A model generated the notes under the pieces. It worked only from the letters and a program-made list of their open reading frames with translations. It did not search any database and was not told where the DNA came from. The position numbers and the translations under genes are program-made. Source: Candidatus Shapirobacteria bacterium CG_4_10_14_0_8_um_filter_39_15 (GTDB taxonomy: Bacteria; Patescibacteriota; Microgenomatia; UM-FILTER-39-15). Taken from it: a DNA stretch of 49,829 nucleotides. Location of the stretch: assembly GCA_002784465.1 (NCBI GenBank), contig PFLE01000004.1, positions 91,855 through 141,683 on the forward strand, written 5' to 3'. Of this stretch, positions 40,477 to 48,035 are shown in pieces. Position 1 is the stretch's first letter; each line of letters opens with the position of its first letter.

Positions 40477-41076
40477 TTATCGAAGTTCTTCAAGATATTG
40501 ATTAACGCATTTGGCCCATGGACCGCCTTTATCAATTGACGGAGGAACATACTTGGGCATAATTTGATCCGGAGTAACCAGGCCAATATCATAATAATCT
40601 TCTTTCAAAGTTTTCGCTACATATTCAATCGCGCCTTCCCAAGAAGTAAATCTTGATCCGCCATTCCCAAAACCCCAGCAATTGTAAGAGCCATAAGGAA
40701 TTTTTTTACAGACATTCGATTCGCATTGAGCAATCGCCACAATCAAACCATAATCAAGACCATATTGCTGGGATATTTTAAAAATATAATCAGAGTAAGG
40801 AGTCAAAGGAGAATTATATTTGTCCAGATAATTTTTGATCAAAACCGGACGGGCATCGGCTGGACTAATTAATGAATCAATCGTGCCCACAGGCGGCGGA
40901 AGCGGACTAAAATATTCAAGACTTGTTGTTGAAGCTGAAAGCACGGAAACGACCTTAGGGCTAATAAGAACTTGAGCGGGAGCTGTTTTAAACGACGACA
41001 AAAAAACAATAACCGCGGCAGATAAAGTCAACGGGGTTAAAGAAAAGAAAAAGATTAAAGGGAAAACTTTTTTCAT
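40477..41076 (-). CDS. Secreted lysozyme-like protein 2
   Basis: The product has 199 residues from MKKVFPLIFFFSLTPLTLSA (signal peptide); a TTG 15 codons upstream is less likely. The domain contains DYGLIVAIAQCESNVCKK, GSYNCWGFGNGG and FTSWEGAIEYVAKTLKEDYY, parallel to the protein at 30926-31432, here with a Cys pair around the likely catalytic Glu. The block NKYNSPLTPYSDYI (here DKYNSPLTPY) is shared. It probably acts on peptidoglycan or another glycan at the cell surface. Confidence 0.72.
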   Translation of the reverse strand: MKKVFPLIFFFSLTPLTLSAAVIVFLSSFKTAPAQVLISPKVVSVLSASTTSLEYFSPLPPPVGTIDSLISPADARPVLIKNYLDKYNSPLTPYSDYIFKISQQYGLDYGLIVAIAQCESNVCKKIPYGSYNCWGFGNGGSRFTSWEGAIEYVAKTLKEDYYDIGLVTPDQIMPKYVPPSIDKGGPWAKCVNQYLEELR

Positions 41077-41139
41077 TAAATTTGTTAATCTAATAATTCC
41101 AAACAAAGGAATAATTGTCAAGTTTTTCGCACGATCTGG

Positions 41140-41145
41140 TAGAAT
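41140..41145 (+). promoter_or_regulatory. Extended -10 box of the DUF192 gene
   Basis: TGGTAGAAT ends 6 nt before the ATG at 41152. A TTGTCA 19 nt upstream is a possible -35 box. Confidence 0.6.
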
Positions 41146-41151
41146 AAAAGG

Positions 41152-41595
41152 ATGAGAAATAAAATACTTTTAGGATTTTTGGGGTCCTTGGGGTTGTTGG
41201 GGATTTTAATTATGCATAAAGACCAGGAAGAAAATTCTCTCATTATTAATAATAATAAAATCGAAGTCGAAATCGCGGACAATCTGGTTAGCCGCGCGCG
41301 CGGCTTGTCTGGCCGTAATAAACTAGAAAATAATCAGGGAATGCTGTTTATCTATGAAAAGCCAGGGATTTATACTTTTTGGATGAATTTAATGAAATTT
41401 AATTTGGATTTTGTTTATATTAACGGTAACCACGTGGTTGATTTTATCGAAGATGTTCCTTATCCAAAAACGGGCGAACTGCCAAAAATTGTTAATGCAA
41501 AAACGGAATTTGATAAAGTATTGGAGGTTAATTCGGGAATGATTAGGAGAATCGGGATAAAGATTGGTGATTTGGTAACGATTAAAACAGAATGA
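41152..41595 (+). CDS. DUF192 protein, membrane-anchored
   Basis: The product has 147 residues. An N-terminal hydrophobic helix (about residues 4-20) is followed by the DUF192 domain: VEIADNLVSRARGLSGR, GMLFIYEKPGIYTFWM, VYINGNHVVDF and the VLEVNSGMIRRIGIKIGD ending. The family has a small beta-fold and no firmly known role. The helix is coded by a 9-nt micro-array (residues of about 7-18). The stop overlaps the mtaB start (ATGA). Confidence 0.88.
   Translation: MRNKILLGFLGSLGLLGILIMHKDQEENSLIINNNKIEVEIADNLVSRARGLSGRNKLENNQGMLFIYEKPGIYTFWMNLMKFNLDFVYINGNHVVDFIEDVPYPKTGELPKIVNAKTEFDKVLEVNSGMIRRIGIKIGDLVTIKTE
41172..41207. repeat. 9-nt micro-array in the membrane helix of the DUF192 protein
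   Basis: Four nonamers (GGGGTCCTT, GGGGTTGTT and similar). In frame, giving Leu-Gly residues of the membrane anchor. Confidence 0.8.
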
Positions 41596-42788
41596 GCAAG
41601 AGTTTCTTTGTTTATAATTTTGGCTGCCGGGTGAATATGGCAGAAACATTGGAAATTCGAAGTGAGATGTTGGAAGCTGGATATGAAGAATCAGAGGACC
41701 AGCCCGACATTATACTTATTAACTCCTGCGCAGTGACCCAAAAGGCGGAAAAGGAAGTTCTTCAATTTATTAGAAGCAAAAGAAAAGAATTTCCCAAAGC
41801 AAAAATAATTGTAACGGGATGCGCTGCGGTGAAATGGGAAGGGAGAAAAGTACCAATCAACATCGAAAAAATTGGGAAAAAGAAAATCGACTCAGGAAAA
41901 AATATTTATGAAGAATCTGGGAGGACTTTAATTAAAATACAGGATGGATGCGATCAATTTTGCAGTTATTGTATAGTCCCTTATTTAAGAGGAAAGCCTA
42001 AGTCTAAGAAGATAAAGGAGATTATCAGGGAAATCAGGAATTTTGAGGTAATCAGGGAAATCATATTAACAGCGATAAATACCGATTTGTTTGGAAGCGA
42101 TAACGGAGAAAATCTTACTGATTTGATAAAAAAGATTTTGGATGAAACAGAAATAGAAAGATTGAGTTTTGGGTCAATTAATCAAAATTCAATAAACGAT
42201 GACTTGGTAAAAGTTTTTCAGTCACCCAGAATAGTGAAGTATTTCCATATCCCGATTCAGTCGGGTAGTGATAAAATTCTCGAATTAATGAACAGGAACT
42301 ACAAAGTAGAGGAAATTAGAGGAAAACTAGAGGAAGTTAAAAAACTTGACCCGTTGACATTTATAGGGACAGATATTATTGTTGGATTTCCGGGAGAAAC
42401 GGAAGAGAATTTCCAGGAGACTTATAAATTTTTAGAGCAATCCTCTATTTCCAGGTTTCATATTTTTAGATTTTCAAAAAGAGAAGGGACACTCGGTTGG
42501 AATTTGGAAAACAAGTTAGGAGCAGTTCCTGAATCGGTCAAAAAGTCTAGGTCTAAAGAACTGGAAGATTTGGGGAAAAGAAAATATCAAATATTTTTAG
42601 AGAAACACATTGGAAAAACATTTAAGGCTTTATTTCTGGTCAAGAAAGAAGGAAAATACCAAGAGGTTTTATTAGAAAACAATGTTCCTGCCTGGATTGA
42701 AACACAGAAGGATTTTAAGGGACAAATAATAGAAGTATCCATAGAAAATCTTAGAAATCGTCGACTTTTTGGTCAGGTGCCAAGCTAA
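41592..42788 (+). CDS. mtaB: tRNA t6A37 methylthiotransferase-like protein
   Basis: The product has 398 residues: an N-terminal UPF0004 domain with three Cys (NFGCRVNMAE, INSCAVTQKAE, VTGCAAVKW), the radical-SAM motif CDQFCSYCIVPYLRG, and a C-terminal TRAM-like part. Such enzymes add a methylthio group to t6A37 of tRNA. MtaB is preferred over MiaB because of the short linker and the GCRVN motif. The last residues (GQVPS) and the stop codon are supplied by a REP-like hairpin. A 9-nt micro-array codes residues of about 145-157. Confidence 0.88.
   Translation: MSKSFFVYNFGCRVNMAETLEIRSEMLEAGYEESEDQPDIILINSCAVTQKAEKEVLQFIRSKRKEFPKAKIIVTGCAAVKWEGRKVPINIEKIGKKKIDSGKNIYEESGRTLIKIQDGCDQFCSYCIVPYLRGKPKSKKIKEIIREIRNFEVIREIILTAINTDLFGSDNGENLTDLIKKILDETEIERLSFGSINQNSINDDLVKVFQSPRIVKYFHIPIQSGSDKILELMNRNYKVEEIRGKLEEVKKLDPLTFIGTDIIVGFPGETEENFQETYKFLEQSSISRFHIFRFSKREGTLGWNLENKLGAVPESVKKSRSKELEDLGKRKYQIFLEKHIGKTFKALFLVKKEGKYQEVLLENNVPAWIETQKDFKGQIIEVSIENLRNRRLFGQVPS
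42027..42062. repeat. 9-nt micro-array inside mtaB
   Basis: Four nonamers; the first and last are identical (AGGGAAATC). In frame, coding IREIRNFEVIREI-type residues. Confidence 0.85.
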
Positions 42789-42808
42789 TCCACCCTCCAG
42801 GTGGGATT
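42774..42808 (+). repeat. REP-like hairpin, copy G, containing the mtaB stop
   Basis: CAGGTGCCAAGCTAATCCACC, read with a CTCCA loop and GGTGGGATTA. The TAA of mtaB lies in AAGCTAA of the head, and the tgt ATG is 5 nt beyond the element. Confidence 0.8.
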
Positions 42809-42813
42809 ATAAA

Positions 42814-43962
42814 ATGATTGAGTTTAAGATAATTAAAAAATCTAAAAAAAGTAAAGCTCGGATTGGAATTTTGACAACACCGCATGGTGAAGTGGAAACG
42901 CCAGCTTTTGTTCCGGTGGCCACGCAGGGCGTGGTAAAAACCTTAACCAGTGAAGAAGCCAAGATGGCTGGTTGTCAACTTTTGATTGCTAATACTTTTC
43001 ATCTTCATTCTAAGCCTGGTGAAAAAATTATTGCTGAATCGGGTGGATTGCATCAGTTTATGAATTGGGATAGGCCGTTAATGACTGACTCAACCGGATT
43101 TCAGGTCTTTAGTTTGGGTTTCGGATCGGATTTGAAAGTCGGGAAATTGTTAAAATATTTTCCCGGAGAAAATGATCAAAAAATTATTATTGGTCAGCAA
43201 CCTAATAAAGTTAAAATTACTCATAACGGCGTGTTTTTTAAATCTCTAGTTTCGGGAGATAATATTTTTATCGGTCCGAAAGAATCAATGAATATTCAGG
43301 AAAAGCTAGGCGCGGATATTATCTTTGCTTTTGATGAATGTACGGCTCCTTTTGTAACTTATGAATACGCAAAGGTTGCTTTATCGAGAACTCATCGATG
43401 GATTAAAGTTTGTCTAGAGGAAAAAGATAAAAATCAGGCATTATTCGGTATTGTTCAAGGATCACGTTTTAAAGATTTGAGAGAAGAAAGCGCTAAATAT
43501 ATTGCGGGTTGTGAGGGAGTTGAGGGATTTGGGATCGGCGGAGATTTGGGAAACAGCAAGGAACAGATGATGGAAATTATTAGTTGGACTATTCCCAATC
43601 TTTCGGAGAATAAGCCAAGACATCTTTTAGGAATTGGTTATTTGGAAGATATGGAAAAAGTAATTGAGGCCGGAATCGATTTATTTGATTGTACTGTCCC
43701 CACTCATTATGCCCGCAGGGGGTTTGCGTTTACAAAAGAAGGACGATTGGATTTAAGCAAAACTAAATATTTGACTGATCGAAATTCGTTAGATTCGAAT
43801 TGCCAATGCGAAACCTGCAAGAATTATAAAAGGAATTATCTTTCCCATTTAGTGCGCGCGGATGAATGGACGGGATCTCATTTACTGACAATCCACAATT
43901 TGTATTATTTTAATAAATATGTTACAAATTTAAGAGAGAGAATTAAAAACGAAGAAATCTAA
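42814..43962 (+). CDS. tgt: tRNA-guanine transglycosylase
   Basis: The product has 382 residues. TIM-barrel enzyme features: LMTDSTGFQVFSLG (catalytic Asp; family usually DSGGFQ), DIIFAFDECTAPF, LFDCTVPTHYARRG (second Asp and the family's PTR-like segment), and a zinc site in CQCETCKNY with a later His. It swaps guanine 34 for a queuine precursor in GUN tRNAs. The ATG at 42814 is the family-like start (MIEFKI). The upstream open frame is REP sequence. Confidence 0.94.
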   Translation: MIEFKIIKKSKKSKARIGILTTPHGEVETPAFVPVATQGVVKTLTSEEAKMAGCQLLIANTFHLHSKPGEKIIAESGGLHQFMNWDRPLMTDSTGFQVFSLGFGSDLKVGKLLKYFPGENDQKIIIGQQPNKVKITHNGVFFKSLVSGDNIFIGPKESMNIQEKLGADIIFAFDECTAPFVTYEYAKVALSRTHRWIKVCLEEKDKNQALFGIVQGSRFKDLREESAKYIAGCEGVEGFGIGGDLGNSKEQMMEIISWTIPNLSENKPRHLLGIGYLEDMEKVIEAGIDLFDCTVPTHYARRGFAFTKEGRLDLSKTKYLTDRNSLDSNCQCETCKNYKRNYLSHLVRADEWTGSHLLTIHNLYYFNKYVTNLRERIKNEEI

Positions 43963-43963
43963 T

Positions 43964-44509
43964 ATGAATCAAGATAATTTAGTTCATTCTTTACCGGCTG
44001 GAAAAAATCCTCCTTTTGAAGTGAATTGTTTAGTGGAAATTCCCAAAGGAGGAACCAATAAATATGAATATGATCCGGAACTTAATATTTTTCGGCTTGA
44101 TCGTGTTTTATATGAAGCGGTTTTTTATCCTACCGAATATGGCCTTATGCCTCAAACTTTAAACGCGTCAGACGGTGATCCGCTGGACTTGATGGTTTTA
44201 TCGACCTATCCAACCTTTCCCGGTTGTTTAGTTTCCTGTAGGCCGATCGGTTTATTGAGATTGTCTGATTCCGGTGAAATGGATGATAAAATTATTACCG
44301 TGATGGCTGACGACCCGAGATTTTCGGGTGTTCATGACATGGTTGATTTGCCAATTCACGAAAAAAAAGAAATTAAAAATTTCTGGGAAAATTATGCCGA
44401 GCTTCAACCGGATAAAAAAATAAGAATTGAGGGCTGGAGCGGAAAAGAAAAAGCGCACGAAATCATTAAACAGGCAATCGAAGACTTCTCCAAACAAAAA
44501 GAAGAATAA
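43964..44509 (+). CDS. ppa: Inorganic pyrophosphatase, family I
   Basis: The product has 181 residues. The core motif DGDPLDLMVLSTYP carries the metal-binding Asp residues, with EIPKGGTNKYEYDPE, VLYEAVFYPTEYGLMPQT and IHEKKEIKNFWENYAEL. It hydrolyses pyrophosphate released by tRNA charging and nucleic acid synthesis. It begins 1 nt after the tgt stop. Confidence 0.96.
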   Translation: MNQDNLVHSLPAGKNPPFEVNCLVEIPKGGTNKYEYDPELNIFRLDRVLYEAVFYPTEYGLMPQTLNASDGDPLDLMVLSTYPTFPGCLVSCRPIGLLRLSDSGEMDDKIITVMADDPRFSGVHDMVDLPIHEKKEIKNFWENYAELQPDKKIRIEGWSGKEKAHEIIKQAIEDFSKQKEE

Positions 44510-44530
44510 CCTCGAACACTCCAAATTTGG

Positions 44531-44536
44531 TATAAT
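44531..44536 (+). promoter_or_regulatory. Extended -10 box of the tRNA-Arg/tRNA-Lys unit
   Basis: TTTGGTATAAT, 9 nt before the tRNA 5' end. The same extended box precedes tRNA-His. Confidence 0.65.
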
Positions 44537-44545
44537 AATAAATAA

Positions 44546-44618
44546 GCGCCTGTAGCTTAATGGATAGAGCATCACGCTTCGAACGTGCAGGTTGGGTGTT
44601 CGACTCACCCCAGGCGCG
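44546..44618 (+). tRNA. tRNA-Arg(UCG)
   Basis: Acceptor GCGCCTG/CAGGCGC, D arm GCTT/GAGC, anticodon loop CTTCGAA (anticodon TCG) on a CACG/CGTG stem with one mismatch at its base, T arm GGGTG-TTCGACT-CACCC. Discriminator G. Confidence 0.92.
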
Positions 44619-44623
44619 CACAA

Positions 44624-44695
44624 GGTCCTGTAGCTCAATGGTAGAGCATCCGGCTCTTAACCGGGTGGTTGGAGGTTCGAGCCCTCCCAGGATCA
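44624..44695 (+). tRNA. tRNA-Lys(CUU)
   Basis: Acceptor GGTCCTG/CAGGATC, D arm GCTC/GAGC, anticodon stem TCCGG/CCGGG with loop CTCTTAA (anticodon CTT), T arm GGAGG-TTCGAGC-CCTCC. It lies 5 nt after tRNA-Arg. Confidence 0.93.
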
Positions 44696-44703
44696 CAAAT
44701 ACC

Positions 44704-44736
44704 GGTGTGTCAAGCTAAGACACACTCGGAGTGTAC
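44704..44736 (+). repeat. REP-like hairpin, variant copy H
   Basis: The head GTGTGTCAAGCTAA is followed by GACACAC and ACACT-CGG-AGTGT. All three pairing segments changed together compared with copies A-G. It lies between tRNA-Lys and the convergent hydrolase gene. Confidence 0.65.
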
Positions 44737-44758
44737 GAGGCTAAATAAGGCTGAAATA

Positions 44759-46129
44759 TTATCGAAGAAAGTTATACCAGAAATTGGTGATTCTATTGAC
44801 TAAACGGTTGAAAAAGGTTTGGCTGGTGTTGGTTAACTTCCAGGCTTCAAAGACAGTAACTCTATATTCCGGAAGGCCTTGCCAGGATAATAAATATTCT
44901 CCTGCGGTTGAAGGAGTAGAAAATTTAAAATCAAAGGAATATTTTTCGTCTGGTTTAATAATTACTTTATCAGGGAGAATCAGGGATGTTGGGGATATCG
45001 GGGAAGGGAGAGATAACAAGCGAAATAATTTTTCTCCCCAAATCGACTGACCGGTATTTTTTAAGGTAATTTTACCGATAAAAGTATTATTGGCGGGAAT
45101 GAAGGAAGGAAAGGAAATACTGACAATTTCTATTTTTTTAATTTGTTCCGGCTGACCGGCAACCTTTAACAACTGCTTAATTGTTTCATATTGAGGGTAA
45201 GGATTTCCTTGAGAATCAAACCAAGAAAAATTGTTAAACGGTTTCTCGGGATAATTGAGAATAAAAGGCGTCACTGCCGCAACCCGCTTGTCTGGTAGCC
45301 AAACATTCGTGAATGCCTGTTCCAGATAACCAGAAGTAATCAATTTCGAATTTCCGGAACGCGGCCATCCTGTTTCCGTAATGAACACGGGCAAATCTTT
45401 TTTTAAGCCAAAATTATTTTTCAAAACCAAAAGTTCCCATTCATAACCTTTGACGCTCGCCTTGCCCGTTTCCCAAGGCTTGCCAGTATAACCATGATTC
45501 GGGTAAGAATGAGAAGCCCAGCCATCCAATTTATTAAAAATTCCCGGAACTTCAAAATTCATTTGTTGGAGAAATTTGTATTCTTCCATCGTTGAATTGG
45601 AATTTGGCGCGGCTTGATCGAATCCGGCATTAAGAATAAAAAAATCAGCATTTTTATTTTTAAAAATGGCAATTGCTTGATCTAAAATATGAGAATATTC
45701 TTTTGGCTTTGTTTGATTTCCCCATTCTTTTGTCTGGTTTGGTTCGTTGAAAATAATCACGTAGCGGTTTTTTATCGGCCAATTAAGAGAGTCTAAGAAG
45801 TCAGTCCAAGAAGTTAAGGAATCGATGGTGGGAATTTTCCAAGTCTCCCCTATCGGCTCGGCCGCGATTCTAACTAAAGGAATTAAGTGTTTTTCCCGGC
45901 ATTGGTCAAAGAAATTCTGCCACTTATCATGATCATAGTCGTTTTCCTGAATAACAATGGTGACATATCCCCAATCACCGTCATTGGAATTAACCAATTC
46001 AGCCGCCTTATCAATATCACCTAAATGAGAAATGTGAATTCCAAATTTGTTGTTCTCGGAAGCAAAAACTGGCGTTTTGAGGCATAAAAATGCTAGAATA
46101 AAGATCAGTAAAAGTATCACGCGTTTCAT
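44759..46129 (-). CDS. Secreted glycoside hydrolase-like protein (clan A barrel)
   Basis: The product has 456 residues. Signal peptide [20 protein letters not shown] with a cleavage site near VFA-S. The barrel domain shows VIIFNEPNQ (acid/base Glu) and [11 protein letters not shown] (nucleophile Glu), the paired Glu of clan A glycosidases. From about residue 345 there is a beta-sandwich ([20 protein letters not shown]) like the Ig-type domain next to many such enzymes. The substrate is not readable. A micro-array codes residues of about 374-386 in the C-terminal domain. An extended -10 box ends 6 nt before the ATG. Confidence 0.8.
   Translation of the reverse strand: MKRVILLLIFILAFLCLKTPVFASENNKFGIHISHLGDIDKAAELVNSNDGDWGYVTIVIQENDYDHDKWQNFFDQCREKHLIPLVRIAAEPIGETWKIPTIDSLTSWTDFLDSLNWPIKNRYVIIFNEPNQTKEWGNQTKPKEYSHILDQAIAIFKNKNADFFILNAGFDQAAPNSNSTMEEYKFLQQMNFEVPGIFNKLDGWASHSYPNHGYTGKPWETGKASVKGYEWELLVLKNNFGLKKDLPVFITETGWPRSGNSKLITSGYLEQAFTNVWLPDKRVAAVTPFILNYPEKPFNNFSWFDSQGNPYPQYETIKQLLKVAGQPEQIKKIEIVSISFPSFIPANNTFIGKITLKNTGQSIWGEKLFRLLSLPSPISPTSLILPDKVIIKPDEKYSFDFKFSTPSTAGEYLLSWQGLPEYRVTVFEAWKLTNTSQTFFNRLVNRITNFWYNFLR
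44972..45008. repeat. 9-nt micro-array inside the glycoside hydrolase gene
   Basis: Units such as AGGGATGTT and GGGGATATC, with one 10-nt step. On the coding strand they give Pro/Ser/Ile-rich residues. Confidence 0.75.
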
Positions 46130-46135
46130 ATCGGG

Positions 46136-46141
46136 ATTATA
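46136..46141 (-). promoter_or_regulatory. Extended -10 box of the glycoside hydrolase gene
   Basis: TGATATAAT on the minus strand ends 6 nt before the ATG at 46129, in the 26-nt gap shared with the divergent GTPase gene. Confidence 0.6.
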
Positions 46142-46155
46142 TCAAACTAACAGCG

Positions 46156-47268
46156 ATGGACGAAATTTCAGATCGAATCGAACAAATTAAAGAGGAAATG
46201 AGAACCACGCCGTATCACAAAGGGACGGAACATCATATTGGCCGGCTAAGAGCCAGATTAGCGGTTTTACAGGACCAATTGGTGGAAAGACAAAGTGGGG
46301 GCGGCGGGGGTGGTAAGGGATTTGAGGTAAAGCATTTTGGCGACGCCACCGTTGTTCTTGTTGGATTTCCTTCTGTCGGCAAGTCCACTTTGCTTAATGT
46401 CTTGACTTCGGCTCATTCAAAAATTGCTCCATATCCTTTTTCAACTTTAACCGTTATTCCGGGAATGATGGATTATTTGGGTGCGCAAATCCAGATTTTG
46501 GATGTTCCGGGATTAATTTCCGGAGCCGCTTCCGGTAAAGGTCATGGTAAACAAGTATTGGCGGTGGCCAGAAACGCGGATTTAATTGTTTTACTGGTAG
46601 AAACCAATCACCTTGAGCAGATTGCGCTGATGGAAAAGGAACTGGAACAAGCGGGCGTAAGAATTAACAAAACCAAACCTAACATTTTTATTAAGGAAAC
46701 CGAAAAAGGCGGAATTAAACTAAACTTATCAACTTCTCATTTAAGTTTGTCCAGAATGGAAATTGAAGGAATCGCGCAGGAATTTAGAATAACCAATGCG
46801 GAAATAACTTTTGAACAGGATATCACAATTGATAATCTGATTGATGCTTTTATGGCCAACCGTGTTTATATTCCGGCAATCACGGTGGTTAATAAAATAG
46901 ATCAAATTAGTTTGGGGGAGATGGGGGTTTTGGGAGAGTTGGGGGTGATAAGGGTAAGCGCGGAAAAAAAGATCGGGCTTGAGGAACTTAGGGAAAAGAT
47001 ATGGAAAAAATTAGGATTAATAAGAGTATATTTAAAAACAAAAGATGAAGAACCGGATTTAAGCGATCCGTTAATTATTAAGGAGGGACAGTCGGTAGAA
47101 GAGACGGCCAGAAAAATTCATGGGAATTTGGCTTTAACGATTAAAGAAGCGAAAGTTTGGGGTAAATCGGTAAAATTTCAGGCCCAAACTGTAAGCCCGG
47201 GACATATTCTTCAAGATGAAGATATTTTAATGCTGGTCAACCGCGAAACCAATACTCCTAATTCTTGA
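46156..47268 (+). CDS. DRG/Rbg-type GTPase with TGS domain
   Basis: The product has 370 residues. The N-terminal helical segment [19 protein letters not shown] and a Gly stretch lead to the GTPase: G1 [10 protein letters not shown]2 region [11 protein letters not shown]3 DVPG, and G4 NKID at about residue 249; a C-terminal TGS domain ([19 protein letters not shown]) follows. This order is that of archaeal and eukaryotic developmentally regulated GTP-binding proteins, not of bacterial Obg or YchF. DRGs bind ribosomes in eukaryotes. A 9-nt micro-array lies between G4 and G5. Confidence 0.88.
   Translation: MDEISDRIEQIKEEMRTTPYHKGTEHHIGRLRARLAVLQDQLVERQSGGGGGGKGFEVKHFGDATVVLVGFPSVGKSTLLNVLTSAHSKIAPYPFSTLTVIPGMMDYLGAQIQILDVPGLISGAASGKGHGKQVLAVARNADLIVLLVETNHLEQIALMEKELEQAGVRINKTKPNIFIKETEKGGIKLNLSTSHLSLSRMEIEGIAQEFRITNAEITFEQDITIDNLIDAFMANRVYIPAITVVNKIDQISLGEMGVLGELGVIRVSAEKKIGLEELREKIWKKLGLIRVYLKTKDEEPDLSDPLIIKEGQSVEETARKIHGNLALTIKEAKVWGKSVKFQAQTVSPGHILQDEDILMLVNRETNTPNS
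46912..46956. repeat. 9-nt micro-array inside the DRG-type GTPase gene
   Basis: Four nonamers of the TTGGGGGAG type and a degenerate fifth. In frame, coding Leu-Gly-Glu-Met/Leu repeats right after the NKID motif. Confidence 0.85.
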
Positions 47269-47972
47269 TTATTTAACTGTTCAAAAGATTTTTCCAAAAG
47301 AGACTCGGGTAATTGCAGATTATCTAATTTTACGACATTCTTAACTTTTGTTCCCCGATGGCTTGACAAAAATAATTCTTTAAACAAATATGAGTCTTGA
47401 TGAGCGGAAATCTCTTTCCTGGATTTGGGACTAAATTCAATTATAAAGGCGGGTGTTGGCGGTTGAGGAAAAAAATTATCTTTGGATAATTCTTTCAAAA
47501 CACGCCAATTGTAAAAAGTATTAACAAGCAAGGTTAATTTTCCAAAATTTGGATTTTGATAATCGGCTTCAATCTTGGAGTAAAATCTGGCCCCAAGAGT
47601 AAAAACCGCCTTTTTAATCGGCCAATTAAATATTTTCATAAATAAAGGTTCGATAATGTGATATGGAAGGCTTCCAATTAGGTATTTTGAGTTGCTTAAG
47701 TTACTTAAGTTTAAGGTAAGAAAATCGGCAAAAATAACCTTCAAATTTCGGTTTTTTTGTTCCATTTTTCTAAGATCACCGAAACGATCTTTATCAATTT
47801 CAACCGCAGTTAATTGTTTAGCATTTTTAGCCAGTAATTCAGTTAACCGGCCATCACCGGCACCGATTTCGGCAACAATTTGATTCTTGGGAACTTGTTT
47901 AGCAAGAAATTCAAGGGTTTCCTTATTGACTAAAAAATGCTGACCCAAATATGTTTTATGAATTATTTCCAT
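47211..47972 (-). CDS. rsmA: 16S rRNA dimethyladenosine transferase (RsmA/KsgA)
   Basis: The product has 253 residues. N-terminus [19 protein letters not shown], motif [24 protein letters not shown], and the catalytic motif IV as GSLPYHI, where the family normally has NLPY (Asn replaced by Ser). It should methylate two adenines near the 16S 3' end, unless the change affects activity. Its last 58 nt overlap the end of the convergent GTPase gene. Residues of about 85-94 are coded by a 9-nt micro-array. Confidence 0.9.
   Translation of the reverse strand: MEIIHKTYLGQHFLVNKETLEFLAKQVPKNQIVAEIGAGDGRLTELLAKNAKQLTAVEIDKDRFGDLRKMEQKNRNLKVIFADFLTLNLSNLSNSKYLIGSLPYHIIEPLFMKIFNWPIKKAVFTLGARFYSKIEADYQNPNFGKLTLLVNTFYNWRVLKELSKDNFFPQPPTPAFIIEFSPKSRKEISAHQDSYLFKELFLSSHRGTKVKNVVKLDNLQLPESLLEKSFEQLNNQELGVLVSRLTSIKISSS
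47691..47717. repeat. 9-nt micro-array inside rsmA
   Basis: GTTGCTTAA, GTTACTTAA and a degenerate third unit. In frame, coding LNLSNLSNS just before motif IV. Confidence 0.65.
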
Positions 47973-47978
47973 ATATGA

Positions 47979-47984
47979 ATTTTA
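47979..47984 (-). promoter_or_regulatory. -10 box of rsmA
   Basis: TAAAAT on the minus strand ends 6 nt before the ATG at 47972. Confidence 0.55.
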
Positions 47985-47991
47985 CACCATC

Positions 47992-48027
47992 AGGGAAATC
48001 TGGGATATCAGGGATATTGAGGTATAA
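47992..48027. repeat. 9-nt micro-array in the rsmA-RNHCP gap
   Basis: Four nonamers (AGGGAAATC, TGGGATATC and two more). The last unit contributes most of the -10 box of the RNHCP gene. Confidence 0.8.
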
Positions 48028-48028
48028 T
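48023..48028 (+). promoter_or_regulatory. -10 box of the RNHCP gene
   Basis: TATAAT ends 7 nt before the ATG at 48036. It overlaps the end of the 9-nt micro-array. Confidence 0.6.
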
Positions 48029-48035
48029 ATAAAGA

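Noticed and set aside
10790-48027. CRISPR array
   Set aside because: The tandem units are 7-9 nt without spacers, and no cas genes are present.
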